Assembly: GCA_938011245.1 (NCBI GenBank)
Contig: CALLUJ010000031.1
Span: 1-64,000 of the forward strand
Origin: an uncultured Aquimarina sp.
Lineage (GTDB): Bacteria; Bacteroidota; Bacteroidia; Flavobacteriales; Flavobacteriaceae
DNA length: 64,000 nt
Reading direction: 5' to 3'
Under the pieces are notes generated by a model. It was not told the DNA's origin. It was given only the letters and a program-made list of their open reading frames with translations, and searched no databases. Positions 27,483 through 36,157 of the stretch are shown one piece after another (position 1 is the first letter of the stretch; each line of letters opens with the position of its first letter). The translations under genes were made by a program, and so were the position numbers.

Positions 27483-27808
27483 TTAGTCGCTAAATCGAGT
27501 ATCACTCGATCTTCGAATTTAATATATAATTGCTGTATAATCAAGCTCCAATTTTGAAGAGGTGTTGTCCATTTTTTTCAATATTCTTTGCTGCTAAATA
27601 TACCAGTTTAAGTAGTGCCATACCGCTAGTAAAAGCCCCTTTAGTTTTGGTTACTTTTCGGATTTGTCTGTGAAAACCCTTCTACAGCGTTAGTGGTATA
27701 AATCACCTTTCTTATTAGAGGGTCAAAGTCAAAATATTGTGATAATTCCTCCCAATTTCATTGTCAACTCTCAATGACTACAGGATATTTAGCTTCCCAT
27801 TTTTCTTC
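27476..27808 (-). pseudogene. IS256-family transposase, broken C-terminal remnant
   Basis: Read on the minus strand, this stretch gives the C-terminal part of an IS256-type (Mutator superfamily) transposase. It runs EEKWEAKYPVVIES, then two TGA codons (27764-27766 and 27758-27760) in place of tryptophan-like codons, then NWEELSQYFDFDP, KVIYTTNAVEGF, and after a one-base shift at the A run 27673-27676, HRQIRKVTKTKGAFTSGM and LLKLVYLAAKNIEK. A second shift at the T run 27572-27578 leads to KWTTPLQNWSL and the end of the protein at 27476. About two thirds of the gene is missing. The upstream end is fused to an IS3 remnant. Confidence 0.85.
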
Positions 27809-28080
27809 TAACACAGTACTTGTAAAACCTCTATTGAGTGTGTTTTCTGCTACTGGGTTATCATGCTTTAATTGTGTAGTTGCTATAAATTTTCTTTTTA
27901 AAATACTTTTTAAACTCATTTGTTTCATCAATTTTCCGATATAAGAAATACTATACACTAAACCTTCTAACTCTAATTTCTTTTGAATCTTAGTACTTCC
28001 ATAAATGCTATGATTCTTAAAAAAATGATGTTTAATCCTAGCTTTTAAGTAATTTAATTTTTCATTTATTGATCTTAAAA
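27797..28080 (-). pseudogene. IS3-family transposase OrfB fragment, fused to IS256 remnant
   Basis: The minus strand encodes a segment of an IS3-family OrfB protein: ARIKHHFFKNHSIYGSTKI, KLELEGLVYSISYIGKLM, LKSILKRKFIATTQ and NPVAENTLNRGFTSTVLEEKW. In intact IS3 transposases this is the helical region just before the DDE core, whose sequence would continue as VxDITY. Here it continues instead as EAKYPVVIES, which is IS256 sequence. Only about 95 codons are left, with no catalytic residues. The fragment is non-functional as a transposase. The short open reading frame across the junction (27764-27958) should not be counted as a gene. Confidence 0.8.
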
Positions 28081-28143
28081 ATAGTTAAAACTATGTATTT
28101 TAGTGCATTTCGCTTTTAGCTTCTAAAAAATTATCTTCGTATT

Positions 28144-28573
28144 ATGTCTTATTAACGAAGTAATGGTCATAGCGTAAGTCCATTAACAGTTTACTTAGTT
28201 TAGAATACAAAATACAGATATTCAGTATTAGAAGGAGATATCAAACAGCGTTGTCTAACAATTTTGATGCAGATTTTTGAATCTGAGGATGTTAATATCT
28301 TAAAAGGAGTAATTTCAACTAATCATGTTCATATGCATGTTAAATATCGTCCATCATTATCGATAAGTGATTTGGTTAAGAAATTAAAAGGAAGAAGATC
28401 AAGAAAATTACAACAAGAGTTTACAGAGCTAAATAAGCGTTATTGGGGTCGTCTTTCAGGGGTATAGGAATGGTTGTTGGAGTACGGGAAATATTGTAGA
28501 TGAGGTGGTTAATGAATGTTTAGAGCATCGTCGAAAGCCTAATGATTATGGTTCAAGTTTTATATTAGAATGA
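28144..28573 (+). pseudogene. IS200-type TnpA transposase, degenerate
   Basis: The plus strand encodes a near full-length Y1-type (IS200) transposase that has decayed. From the ATG at 28144 the frame gives GHSVSPLTVYLV, KYRYSVLEGDIKQRC, QIFESEDVNILKGV, the metal-binding HUH motif as NHVHMHV, KKLKGRRSRKLQQEF and KRYWGR. There are two in-frame stops (TAA at 28153, TAG at 28201, the latter at a usual tryptophan), and a frame change at about 28453 before GNIVDEVVNECLEHRRKPND and the end at 28573. The catalytic tyrosine expected in NEYLEHHR is cysteine (NECLEHRR). A hairpin of the kind found at IS200 ends follows. Confidence 0.88.
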
Positions 28574-28591
28574 CTTTCAGTCGCAAAGGAA

Positions 28592-28614
28592 ACTATGGAC
28601 TTCAAGTCCATAGT
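28592..28614. repeat. Subterminal hairpin of the IS200 remnant
   Basis: Arms 28592-28602 and 28604-28614 are perfect reverse complements with one central base. The position, 19 bases after the end of the tnpA remnant, fits the imperfect palindromes that Y1 transposases recognise at element ends. Confidence 0.6.
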
Positions 28615-28654
28615 GGTTCATTTCTTAAACTACAGCTATTTATAAGTAAATGGA

Positions 28655-29374
28655 TTATTTGTCTTCTTTTTTGAAAAGGAAAATAGCATTACTATCTAGA
28701 CCAGTAAGCTTTTTAATACTATTATAAATGTACCATATAATTCCAAACATTATAAGCATAGAAGGGATTACTATAATAGGATAGCTATATAATGTCATTT
28801 GTCCTAATTCATCATTGAATGCTTCTGTACCTGTAGGGCTTTTTACAAAGTACTTGGCTAATACATAATTTAAAACAGCAGAAAGCATAAAAGAAAGAAA
28901 TAAAAAAAACGAAGCTTTTTTTATGTTACTTTTTAGTGAGGCTTGTTTGGTTTCGTCTAAATTTTGATTAATGGCTTCTTTATCAAATATATCTTCATGA
29001 TATAAAAACTTTGGAGCAATAGGAAATGATGTAAAATTAGAAAAGTAAATAACGCAACCAATAATAAAAGGAATAGCAGCCTCTTTTATGGCAATAAGTT
29101 CTGTGGAAAGTTTCATTACTCCTACAATCCCAGAAAGTAAGATGCTTACAAAACCTAGTACAGCAATAAAGTTTTTTTCTTTCTTTATAATAAGGTCGTA
29201 TAAACCGTAAATTAACGGGAAAGCCAGAGCGATAATCAAAGTGTGTACAGCAGTAATTTCCAAGTTTAATTTATCGGCCCATTTGGCTCCTTTCATTAAA
29301 ATTATTGCGGGTACTACTATATTTATAATAAGGTTATTTAAACCATTATCCTTTTTTTTTGTTGAAGTTGTCAT
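28655..29374 (-). CDS. VC0807-like integral membrane protein
   Basis: A 239-residue membrane protein with about six hydrophobic segments, including LIINIVVPAIILMKG near residue 15, HTLIIALAFPLIYGLYDLI, FIAVLGFVSILLSGIVGV, IPFIIGCVIYF, ASFFLFLSFMLSAVLNYVL and IIVIPSMLIMFGIIWYIY. The pattern, with lysine-rich loops and a central soluble loop after FPIAPKFLYHED, resembles the VC0807 family of uncharacterised membrane proteins. No transport signature is visible. It is 6 bases downstream of the beta-helix lipoprotein gene on the same strand, so the two form one unit. Function unknown. Confidence 0.7.
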   Translation of the reverse strand: MTTSTKKKDNGLNNLIINIVVPAIILMKGAKWADKLNLEITAVHTLIIALAFPLIYGLYDLIIKKEKNFIAVLGFVSILLSGIVGVMKLSTELIAIKEAAIPFIIGCVIYFSNFTSFPIAPKFLYHEDIFDKEAINQNLDETKQASLKSNIKKASFFLFLSFMLSAVLNYVLAKYFVKSPTGTEAFNDELGQMTLYSYPIIVIPSMLIMFGIIWYIYNSIKKLTGLDSNAIFLFKKEDK

Positions 29375-29380
29375 TCCGTT

Positions 29381-30931
29381 TTAATCTTCTTGTTTAAATG
29401 TAATAGTCTCGTACGCACCAATATCAGAAGGGTTAGTTCTATCTGTACCAATAATGTCTTTGCTATCTATAAATTTAGCTTTTCCGTTTCCAGCAGACTC
29501 CTCATCTACCTCTAGCATATTAAGTCGAGTGTTTTTAAATAAAGGATCTTCATTAAAAATACAATTGCTAAAAATAGAGGCGTTCATAGTATCAAGTTCA
29601 GAGTTGGTATTTGAGGAAGCAAAATTAATTAAGCAGTTTTCAAAAAACAAACTGAAAGTAGCCATAGGGTTATTTGTTACAGTAATTTCATCCCTCTTGT
29701 TGCCTGTTATAATACAATTAGTAAAAGTAGCTTGTAAATTAGTATTTGTGCTTCCTTCTTTTGGAATATTATTGGCAACAATAGAGGTTTGGTTGGGACT
29801 TCCAAAATTAAAAGTATTAGAAAAAGTGGAATGTGTAAAACTATATGTTCCTCCATTTTCAATATTTAAAGATCCTCGCCCTGTTTGATTGATTACAACG
29901 TTAGTACCTTCTATAGTTGATGATTCGGCTTGTATTCCAACAGTCTGAGAATTATAAATCTGAACATTAGTAAGTAAAAGATTAGGAGTTACTTCGGCCC
30001 CATTTCCTTGGATAAATAATCCAGTAGTTGCATTTTTAATAATGGTATTTGTTAAAGTAGCACTTGCTCCTTTCTGAATCCAAATAAAATCCCATTGAGC
30101 AGGAAGGTTATCAAAATCATCATCAATTTGATTACCTTCAATAATAACGTCATTTAAAAATGGGTTCTCATCGTCGTCTTCGGGACTATCTTCTCCTATA
30201 ATATTTAAAGTAGCACCATCTTCTACAATAATACCAGAAGATCTATGAAAGTACAATCGGGATCCTGCGTTTATAGTCATAGTCTTATTAGCAGGAACCA
30301 CAGCATAACCAAAAATAACTTGAGCTTTATCTCGAGTAATATTCAATTCCTCATCTGTAAAATCGTAAGCCTTAAGAGTAATAAATTCTCCTTGTTCATC
30401 TCGTTGTTCTGTAATAAATTCTCTTGTTGGATTTTCACTAAAAGAAAAATTAGCGTCTATTACTTGGGCGAGTAAATGAACTTTTCTTTGTGCATTATTG
30501 GTATCAAATACAATTTTGTCGGTGTAATTACCATTGGTATCAATATCATCTACTGCAGGATCAACAGTGGTTTCTATGAAAATAAAAATACTATCGTTAG
30601 CTAATATTTCAACGTTTTCAAAAACTTTTCCAGCACTAGGTAAAATAGGGTCACTATTGTTAGGAGTACCATCTATATTTAATTGATATTTAGAGTCGAT
30701 TCCTCTTTCTAACCTAACATTAGAAATACTAATATCATTGTCAGAATTATTACGAACGGTTAAAATTCGTGTTTTTGATCTTATATTATTGAATAAGGTA
30801 TCCATAAATATAGTATCGGTAGAGAATGATATTTGATTTACCTGTGCTGTTTCGAAATCAAAATCTTTTCGACAGGAGCTCCACAATAAAATAAGAGCTA
30901 AAGAAATAATGAAATAAAAATACTTTTTCAA
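29381..30931 (-). CDS. Right-handed beta-helix lipoprotein
   Basis: A 516-residue exported protein. The N terminus is a lipoprotein signal (a lysine-rich start, a hydrophobic core and SSCRKDFDFE, with Cys20 as the likely lipidated residue). Residues 30-230 form a beta-rich domain with a conserved-looking VRNNSDNDISISNVRLERG segment, and residues 230-480 have short repeats rich in asparagine, threonine and hydrophobic residues (TNTIIKNATTGLFIQGNGA, LLTNVQIYNSQTVGIQAES, FTNCIITGNKRDEI, FFENCLINFA), typical of a parallel beta-helix. The C terminus reads DIGAYE, a common end of such proteins. The start codon is TTG. Ligand and role unknown. Confidence 0.8.
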   Translation of the reverse strand: MKKYFYFIISLALILLWSSCRKDFDFETAQVNQISFSTDTIFMDTLFNNIRSKTRILTVRNNSDNDISISNVRLERGIDSKYQLNIDGTPNNSDPILPSAGKVFENVEILANDSIFIFIETTVDPAVDDIDTNGNYTDKIVFDTNNAQRKVHLLAQVIDANFSFSENPTREFITEQRDEQGEFITLKAYDFTDEELNITRDKAQVIFGYAVVPANKTMTINAGSRLYFHRSSGIIVEDGATLNIIGEDSPEDDDENPFLNDVIIEGNQIDDDFDNLPAQWDFIWIQKGASATLTNTIIKNATTGLFIQGNGAEVTPNLLLTNVQIYNSQTVGIQAESSTIEGTNVVINQTGRGSLNIENGGTYSFTHSTFSNTFNFGSPNQTSIVANNIPKEGSTNTNLQATFTNCIITGNKRDEITVTNNPMATFSLFFENCLINFASSNTNSELDTMNASIFSNCIFNEDPLFKNTRLNMLEVDEESAGNGKAKFIDSKDIIGTDRTNPSDIGAYETITFKQED

Positions 30932-31058
30932 AGCTTTTTTGTTTTAGGTAAAAATATAACTTTTTACGATAGTAAAATGTGAAAGATTTCTAATAAAAAA
31001 ATTACGTACTTATACGTAATTTATGAATTTCTAATACGTCAAAAAAAAGAAACATTTG

Positions 31059-31066
31059 TACATTTG
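31059..31066 (+). promoter_or_regulatory. -7 box (TACATTTG) of lpdA
   Basis: Exact TAnnTTTG match 49 bases upstream of the lpdA ATG. Confidence 0.45.
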
Positions 31067-31114
31067 TTAGATTGTATTACAAATTTCGATTTTAAAAGTT
31101 AAAAAAAAAGATAT

Positions 31115-32521
31115 ATGAGTTCATTTGATGTGGCCATAATTGGTTCGGGACCTGGAGGCTATGTAGCAGCAATTCGTTGTGCACAATTGGGAATGAAGAC
31201 AGCTATTATAGAAAAATATAACACCCTTGGTGGAACTTGTTTAAATGTGGGTTGTATTCCAAGTAAGGCGTTATTAGATTCTTCGCATCATTACGAGCAT
31301 GCTATAAAGCATTCGGAATCTCATGGTGTTGAAATTTCGGGAACCATTGAAGCCAATTTAGAAAAAATGATTGCTCGTAAGCAAACGGTAGTAGACCAAA
31401 CCTGTGCTGGAGTAAAATTTTTAATGGATAAGAATAAAATTGAACTTTTTACAGGAGTTGGTAGTTTTAAAGATGCAACTCATATTAATATCAAAGATTC
31501 TGCAGGGAAAGTAATCGAAATTGAAGCTAAAAATACCATTATAGCTACAGGGTCAAAGCCTTCTCAATTACCTTTTGCGACAGTAGATAAAGAGCGTGTA
31601 ATAACCTCTACAGAAGCTTTAAAGCTTAGAGAAATCCCTAAGCATTTAGTAATTATTGGAGGTGGAGTTATTGGTTTAGAGCTAGGACAAGTATATCGTA
31701 GACTAGGAGCAGAGGTTTCTGTGGTAGAATATGCAGATCGAATTATTCCAACTATGGATGCTTCTTTATCTAAAGAATTAACAAAAGTACTTAAAAAGCA
31801 AGGTGTTAAATTTTATTTAAAACATCAGGTTAAAAATGTAAAAAATACAGGAGAAGAAGTAATTATTACAGCAACAGATAAAAAGGATAAAGAAGTTAGT
31901 TTTACAGGAGACTATTGTTTAGTTTCTGTAGGAAGAAGTCCATACACTAAAGGCTTGAATTTAGAAGGTATAGGTGTTCAAATAACAGAAAAAGGTCAAG
32001 TAGAAACGAATGCTTATTTACAGACTAATATTGCTAATATATATGCCATTGGAGATGTAGTAAAGGGAGCAATGTTAGCTCATAAAGCAGAAGAAGAAGG
32101 GACTATGGTTGCAGAAATTTTAGCAGGTCAAAAACCCCATATTGATTATAATTTAATACCAGGAGTTGTTTATACATGGCCAGAGGTGGCTGCTGTGGGT
32201 AAAACAGAAGAAGCATTAAAAGAAGAAGGAGTTGCATATAAAGTAGGTCAATTTCCATTTAGAGCTTTAGGTCGTGCTCGTGCCAGTAATGACTTAGATG
32301 GATTTGTTAAAATTTTAGCAGATAAAGAAACTGATGAGGTTTTAGGAGTGCATATGATTGGGGCACGTTGTGCAGATCTTATTTCGGAAGCGGTAACGGC
32401 AATGGAATTTAGAGCTAGTGCAGAGGATATTGCACGTATGAGTCATGCACATCCAACTTTTACGGAAGCGATTAAAGAAGCAGCGTTAGCAGCTACAGAA
32501 GGTAGAGCACTACATGTGTAA
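31115..32521 (+). CDS. lpdA: Dihydrolipoyl dehydrogenase
   Basis: This E3 flavoprotein reoxidises dihydrolipoamide with NAD+ in the pyruvate and 2-oxoglutarate dehydrogenase complexes and in glycine cleavage. The 468-residue protein has the FAD motif IIGSGPGGYVAAIR, the redox-active pair in GGTCLNVGCIPSK (Cys42 and Cys47), the NAD motif VIIGGGVIGLELGQVYRRLG, the second FAD motif NIYAIGDVVKG and the C-terminal SHAHPTFTEAIKEA with the catalytic His-Glu. It is monocistronic, with its own -7 box and a strong terminator. A single lpdA often serves several complexes in Flavobacteriaceae; their E1 and E2 genes are not in the window. Confidence 0.97.
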   Translation: MSSFDVAIIGSGPGGYVAAIRCAQLGMKTAIIEKYNTLGGTCLNVGCIPSKALLDSSHHYEHAIKHSESHGVEISGTIEANLEKMIARKQTVVDQTCAGVKFLMDKNKIELFTGVGSFKDATHINIKDSAGKVIEIEAKNTIIATGSKPSQLPFATVDKERVITSTEALKLREIPKHLVIIGGGVIGLELGQVYRRLGAEVSVVEYADRIIPTMDASLSKELTKVLKKQGVKFYLKHQVKNVKNTGEEVIITATDKKDKEVSFTGDYCLVSVGRSPYTKGLNLEGIGVQITEKGQVETNAYLQTNIANIYAIGDVVKGAMLAHKAEEEGTMVAEILAGQKPHIDYNLIPGVVYTWPEVAAVGKTEEALKEEGVAYKVGQFPFRALGRARASNDLDGFVKILADKETDEVLGVHMIGARCADLISEAVTAMEFRASAEDIARMSHAHPTFTEAIKEAALAATEGRALHV

Positions 32522-32541
32522 ATTTAAATAGTTTAGCATAT

Positions 32542-32581
32542 AAAAAATCCAAGATTTACTACTTCAAATCTTGGATTTTTT
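32542..32581 (+). terminator. Terminator of lpdA
   Basis: A perfect 16-bp stem (32542-32557 and 32566-32581) lies about 20 bases after the lpdA stop and ends in a long T run. Confidence 0.88.
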
Positions 32582-32693
32582 TTAGTTGTTTTTTTAACAA
32601 AATATCTTTTATGTACAGTAACCTAATAGAAAATCTAAATTAAATAAAATTTGATTATTCTGTAGAATAGCCCCTTTAAAGAGTTTATTTTTT

Positions 32694-33866
32694 CTAATCA
32701 GCTTTGTATGTTAGTTTTACTAGCTGAGTTACTAGATAATCGATTTCTTTACGTGTATTAAAAATGGAAAATGAAAAGCGTAAAGACGTAAAATTTAAGT
32801 CTTGTTTTGAGGAAATGATATCCAAAACATGAGAAGGTTTGTTACTTCCACTTTGACAAGCACTACCTCTAGAGCAACATATTCCAGCTAAGTCTAATTT
32901 AAATAATGTAGTAGCTGCTTTTTCGTTAGAAATAGGAAGGCGTATGTTTAATAAATTATAATTTCTGTTTTTTTTATCTGAATTAGCATTAAAAACAATG
33001 GTTGGTATAAATTTTAAGAGTTGTGTTACTGCATATTCTTTTAATTTAGATATGTATTCAAAGTTTTTCTCTAAATTATTATTACTTAATTCTAAAGCTT
33101 TTTTCATTCCTATTAATAGAGGTATGGGCTCTGTACCAGCTCGTAAACTACGTTCTTGTTCTCCGCCGTAGTGCAAAGGCTTTACTTTTAATCCTTTTTT
33201 AATAAAAGCAAATCCAATACCTTTAGGACCATGAAATTTATGAGCGCTAGCAGTGGCAAAGTGTATTTTGTTATTGGTTAAGTTTAATTGAAAGTGCCCT
33301 ATAGATTGAACGGTGTCGGTATGAAATAACGCATTGTAATTTTCGCATAATTTCCCAACAGCATTTAAATTTAAAATAGTTCCAATTTCATTATTAATAT
33401 GCATTAAACTAACCAATGTTTTTTCTTTATTTTTACTTAATAAGTAGTCAATACTCTCTATAGAAATATCTCCGCATTCAGTAAAAGTTACATAGTCTAT
33501 TTCTACAGGGTAAATTTCAGCTAGTTTTTCAATAGTTTTTAAAACTGCATGATGTTCTATTTTAGAAGTAATAATTCGCCGAATTCCTAGGTTTTTAATT
33601 GCAGTTAATAAAATCCAGTTATTAGCCTCGGTACCGCCAGATGTAAAGGTGATTTCAGCACTTGAAACTCCTAATTGCGACGCAATATATTTACGAGTTA
33701 ATTCCATTTTACTTTTCGCATTTCTACCAATATTATAAGTAGAGGAAGCATTGGCATAGCTACACTTCATTTCTTCTGTAATTATTTTAATTACTTCGGG
33801 AAAAGGCTGGGTTGTGGCAGCATTATCTAAATAAACAATAGGTTTCAAAATAGGAATCTTTTTCAA
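32694..33866 (-). CDS. Cysteine desulfurase (NifS/IscS-like)
   Basis: This PLP enzyme takes sulfur from cysteine for iron-sulfur clusters or thiolation. The 390-residue protein has VYLDNAATTQPFPEV near residue 11, TSGGTEANNW at 75-84, DTVQSIGHF, ATASAHKFHGPKGIGFAF with Lys210 as the aldimine residue, and SRGSACQSG with Cys337 on the sulfur-relay loop. This type is close to the IscS/NifS group rather than the SufS group. It is not beside isc or suf genes, so it may be a secondary desulfurase for tRNA thiolation; that is an inference. The start is a TTG at 33866. A second TTG eight codons later, after residues KKIPIL, is also possible. Confidence 0.9.
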   Translation of the reverse strand: MKKIPILKPIVYLDNAATTQPFPEVIKIITEEMKCSYANASSTYNIGRNAKSKMELTRKYIASQLGVSSAEITFTSGGTEANNWILLTAIKNLGIRRIITSKIEHHAVLKTIEKLAEIYPVEIDYVTFTECGDISIESIDYLLSKNKEKTLVSLMHINNEIGTILNLNAVGKLCENYNALFHTDTVQSIGHFQLNLTNNKIHFATASAHKFHGPKGIGFAFIKKGLKVKPLHYGGEQERSLRAGTEPIPLLIGMKKALELSNNNLEKNFEYISKLKEYAVTQLLKFIPTIVFNANSDKKNRNYNLLNIRLPISNEKAATTLFKLDLAGICCSRGSACQSGSNKPSHVLDIISSKQDLNFTSLRFSFSIFNTRKEIDYLVTQLVKLTYKAD

Positions 33867-33868
33867 TG

Positions 33869-33876
33869 CAAATCTA
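33869..33876 (-). promoter_or_regulatory. -7 box (TAGATTTG, minus strand) of the cysteine desulfurase gene
   Basis: Exact TAnnTTTG match ending 2 bases before the TTG start at 33866. If used, transcription would start at or inside the first codons, which favours either a leaderless message or the downstream TTG as the true start. Confidence 0.38.
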
Positions 33877-34076
33877 CATAAAACAAAACACTAAAATACC
33901 GTAACTCTTTACTTGTAAAAAGGATTAGTTTTTAGTTTAAAAATTATGTTTAACCTTTCTTAAAATTAAAACAAAATGAATGTTAATCTAAAGCACACAA
34001 AATATTCAACATCAACTAAAATTGTCGAAAAATTAGTTTGCATAAACATCATTTAAAAGGAACGAACGGCAGCTAC

Positions 34077-35312
34077 TTACTTCCTAAGATTACGAATACG
34101 TTTTGATAGGGAAGGGTGCGAATAATGCCAAAACTCGTATGCAGGATGGGGGGTTAAGTTGCTTAAACTATTTTTAGATAACTTTTTTAAGCTAGTTACT
34201 AATGGTTCTGCAGCAAAAGTTTCTTTGGCATAATCGTCTGCTTGATATTCAAACTTACGAGACATTAAATTCATAAATAAACCAGTAATTTCAGAAATAG
34301 GTGTATATAAAATTCCAAAAGCAATTAGACCAATGTGGAAGGTAGGGTTTGCTACACCTAAAGCCTGTGACAAGGCAGGACTAGCTACAAATAAAGATAA
34401 CAGCCATAAAGTAAATCCAGTAAGTAAAATAGATAATACTAAATTAAAAATAATGTGTTTTCTTTTATAATGCCCTACTTCGTGAGCAAAAACCGCCACA
34501 ATTTCGTCTTCATCTAAGTCGTTTACTAACGTATCAAAAAGTGTTACTCTTTTTTCACTTCCAAATCCAGAAAAATAGGCATTGGCTTTTGTGCTTCTTT
34601 TTGATCCGTCTAACACAAAAATTTTATCCAATTTAAAGCCTACTTTATTGCCATAACCTTCAATTTTATTTCTTAATGTTCCTTCTTCTAAGGGTTTTTG
34701 TTTGTTAAAAATAGGGACAATTAATTTAGCATAAAACATATTCATTAATACAGAAAAAATAGCAATTAAGGCCCAGGCGTATAACCAAAAATTTGCGCCA
34801 GCCGTACCGTAAAACCATATAATTAAAGCTAATATTCCACCACCAACAAGAGCAGTCATTAAAATTCCTTTTATTTTGTCGCCTATAAAAGTGCCTGTCG
34901 TCATTTTATTAAACCCAAATTTCTCTTCAATTACAAAAGTTTTGTAGTATCCAAAAGGAGTGTTAATAAGATCACTACCAATCATAATTATTCCAAAAAA
35001 TATAAGTCCCGATATAATAGTATTGTCGCTTATTGAAATAGCTATTTCGTGTACCCATTTAAAGCCTCCTAAAAAGAAAAAAGCTAAGGTGAGTGCTAAA
35101 GAAAAGCTACTGGTAATTAGTCCAAATTGATAATTTGTTTTTTTGTAATCCATAGACTTTTTGTACTCGTCCTCGGGATATACATCTTGTAATTCGGAGG
35201 GGAGTTTAGCGCCATATTGCTTGGCGTTAAGTCCGTCTAAAATTAAGTCTATCAAAAAGTTGATTATAATAATAGCGATTAAAATATAAAAAACAGTATT
35301 TGGATTATTCAT
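34077..35312 (-). CDS. M48 family membrane metallopeptidase (Ste24/CAAX type)
   Basis: A 411-residue membrane zinc protease. The HExxH site is in VAVFAHEVGHYKRKH (His277, Glu278, His281), and the third zinc ligand is the Glu of SRKFEYQADDYAKE near residue 353. About seven hydrophobic segments surround a long helical part with KTFVIEEKFGFNKMTTGTF, a signature of the Ste24-like subgroup. Bacterial members process or clear misfolded membrane proteins and lipoproteins; the substrate here is not known. It lies 36 bases after a TrmH-type methyltransferase gene on the same strand, so cotranscription is likely. Confidence 0.93.
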   Translation of the reverse strand: MNNPNTVFYILIAIIIINFLIDLILDGLNAKQYGAKLPSELQDVYPEDEYKKSMDYKKTNYQFGLITSSFSLALTLAFFFLGGFKWVHEIAISISDNTIISGLIFFGIIMIGSDLINTPFGYYKTFVIEEKFGFNKMTTGTFIGDKIKGILMTALVGGGILALIIWFYGTAGANFWLYAWALIAIFSVLMNMFYAKLIVPIFNKQKPLEEGTLRNKIEGYGNKVGFKLDKIFVLDGSKRSTKANAYFSGFGSEKRVTLFDTLVNDLDEDEIVAVFAHEVGHYKRKHIIFNLVLSILLTGFTLWLLSLFVASPALSQALGVANPTFHIGLIAFGILYTPISEITGLFMNLMSRKFEYQADDYAKETFAAEPLVTSLKKLSKNSLSNLTPHPAYEFWHYSHPSLSKRIRNLRK

Positions 35313-35348
35313 TTTAAAAATTTAAAGGATGGTAAATGTACAAATTGG

Positions 35349-36152
35349 TTAGCAACTACGTTGTCTTTTGGCTTCAAAAATAAGGATTCCTGCAGCAACA
35401 GAAACATTCATAGAATCTACTTTTCCTTCCATAGGAATAATAATATTTTGTTTAGAAGCTATTCTCCATTCTTCGCTAAGTCCGTCGTGTTCGGTACCAA
35501 GAACTATCGCTGTTGGAATAGTATAGTTTTGTGAAGTATAAGGAACTGCTTCTTGCAGTATAGCTGTATAAATGTTAATTTGTTTGTGGTTTAAAAACTC
35601 AATAATTTCTGTCGTAGTTCCAATACCTATTTTAGTAGTAAACACACACCCTACACTAGATCTAATAATATTAGGATTATACATATCGGTTTTGAGATTA
35701 GCTATAAGTATAGCATCTATATTGGCAGCATCGGCAGTGCGTAATAATGCACCAATATTTCCAGGCTTTTCTGGAGCTTCGGCAATAAGAATTAAAGGCT
35801 TTTTAGATTCGAAAGTTATGTTATCTATAGATAAGCTTTTCCATTGGGCAATAGCAAAAACTCCTTCTGTAGACATGCGGTAGGCTAACCTTTGATATAC
35901 TTCCAAGCTAACTTCAATAACATTAATGTTATTAAGGAATGTATTGAAGTGTTTTTCAAAATCTATAAGTGTAAGTATATCGGAACAAAAATAAATTTCA
36001 GTAAGTGTATAACCACCTTGTAAGGCCAATAAAGTTTCTTGAATTCCTTCAATAATAAATAACTGCTCTTTTTTGCGGTTACGCGATTTTTCCCGCAGTT
36101 GTAATAGTTGTTTTATCTTATTATTTTGGGGACTAATAATTTGTTTATACAT
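35349..36152 (-). CDS. TrmH/SpoU family RNA methyltransferase
   Basis: A 267-residue SPOUT methyltransferase that 2'-O-methylates a ribose in rRNA or tRNA using S-adenosylmethionine. The N-terminal substrate-binding domain begins ISPQNNKIKQLLQLREKSRN. The catalytic domain holds the three motifs of the trefoil knot: NIGALLRTADAANIDAILI, then IVLGTEHDGLSEEW and IPMEGKVDSMNVSVAAGIL. It resembles the 23S rRNA methyltransferase group (RlmB/TrmH-like). The precise target nucleotide cannot be inferred. An exact -7 box lies only 5 bases before the ATG. It is divergent from the COG2509 flavoprotein gene. Confidence 0.93.
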   Translation of the reverse strand: MYKQIISPQNNKIKQLLQLREKSRNRKKEQLFIIEGIQETLLALQGGYTLTEIYFCSDILTLIDFEKHFNTFLNNINVIEVSLEVYQRLAYRMSTEGVFAIAQWKSLSIDNITFESKKPLILIAEAPEKPGNIGALLRTADAANIDAILIANLKTDMYNPNIIRSSVGCVFTTKIGIGTTTEIIEFLNHKQINIYTAILQEAVPYTSQNYTIPTAIVLGTEHDGLSEEWRIASKQNIIIPMEGKVDSMNVSVAAGILIFEAKRQRSC

Positions 36153-36157
36153 GTAGA

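Noticed and set aside
27764-27958. Small 64-residue ORF as a real gene
   Set aside because: It is a chimera of IS3 and IS256 transposase fragments ending at a nonsense codon.
28264-28467. 67-residue ORF as a separate small gene
   Set aside because: It is the middle of a degenerate IS200 transposase readable in frame from 28144 and, after a shift, to 28573.
29454-29888. Antisense ORF of 144 residues in the beta-helix lipoprotein gene
   Set aside because: It arises from the repetitive coding strand and has no signal or family match.
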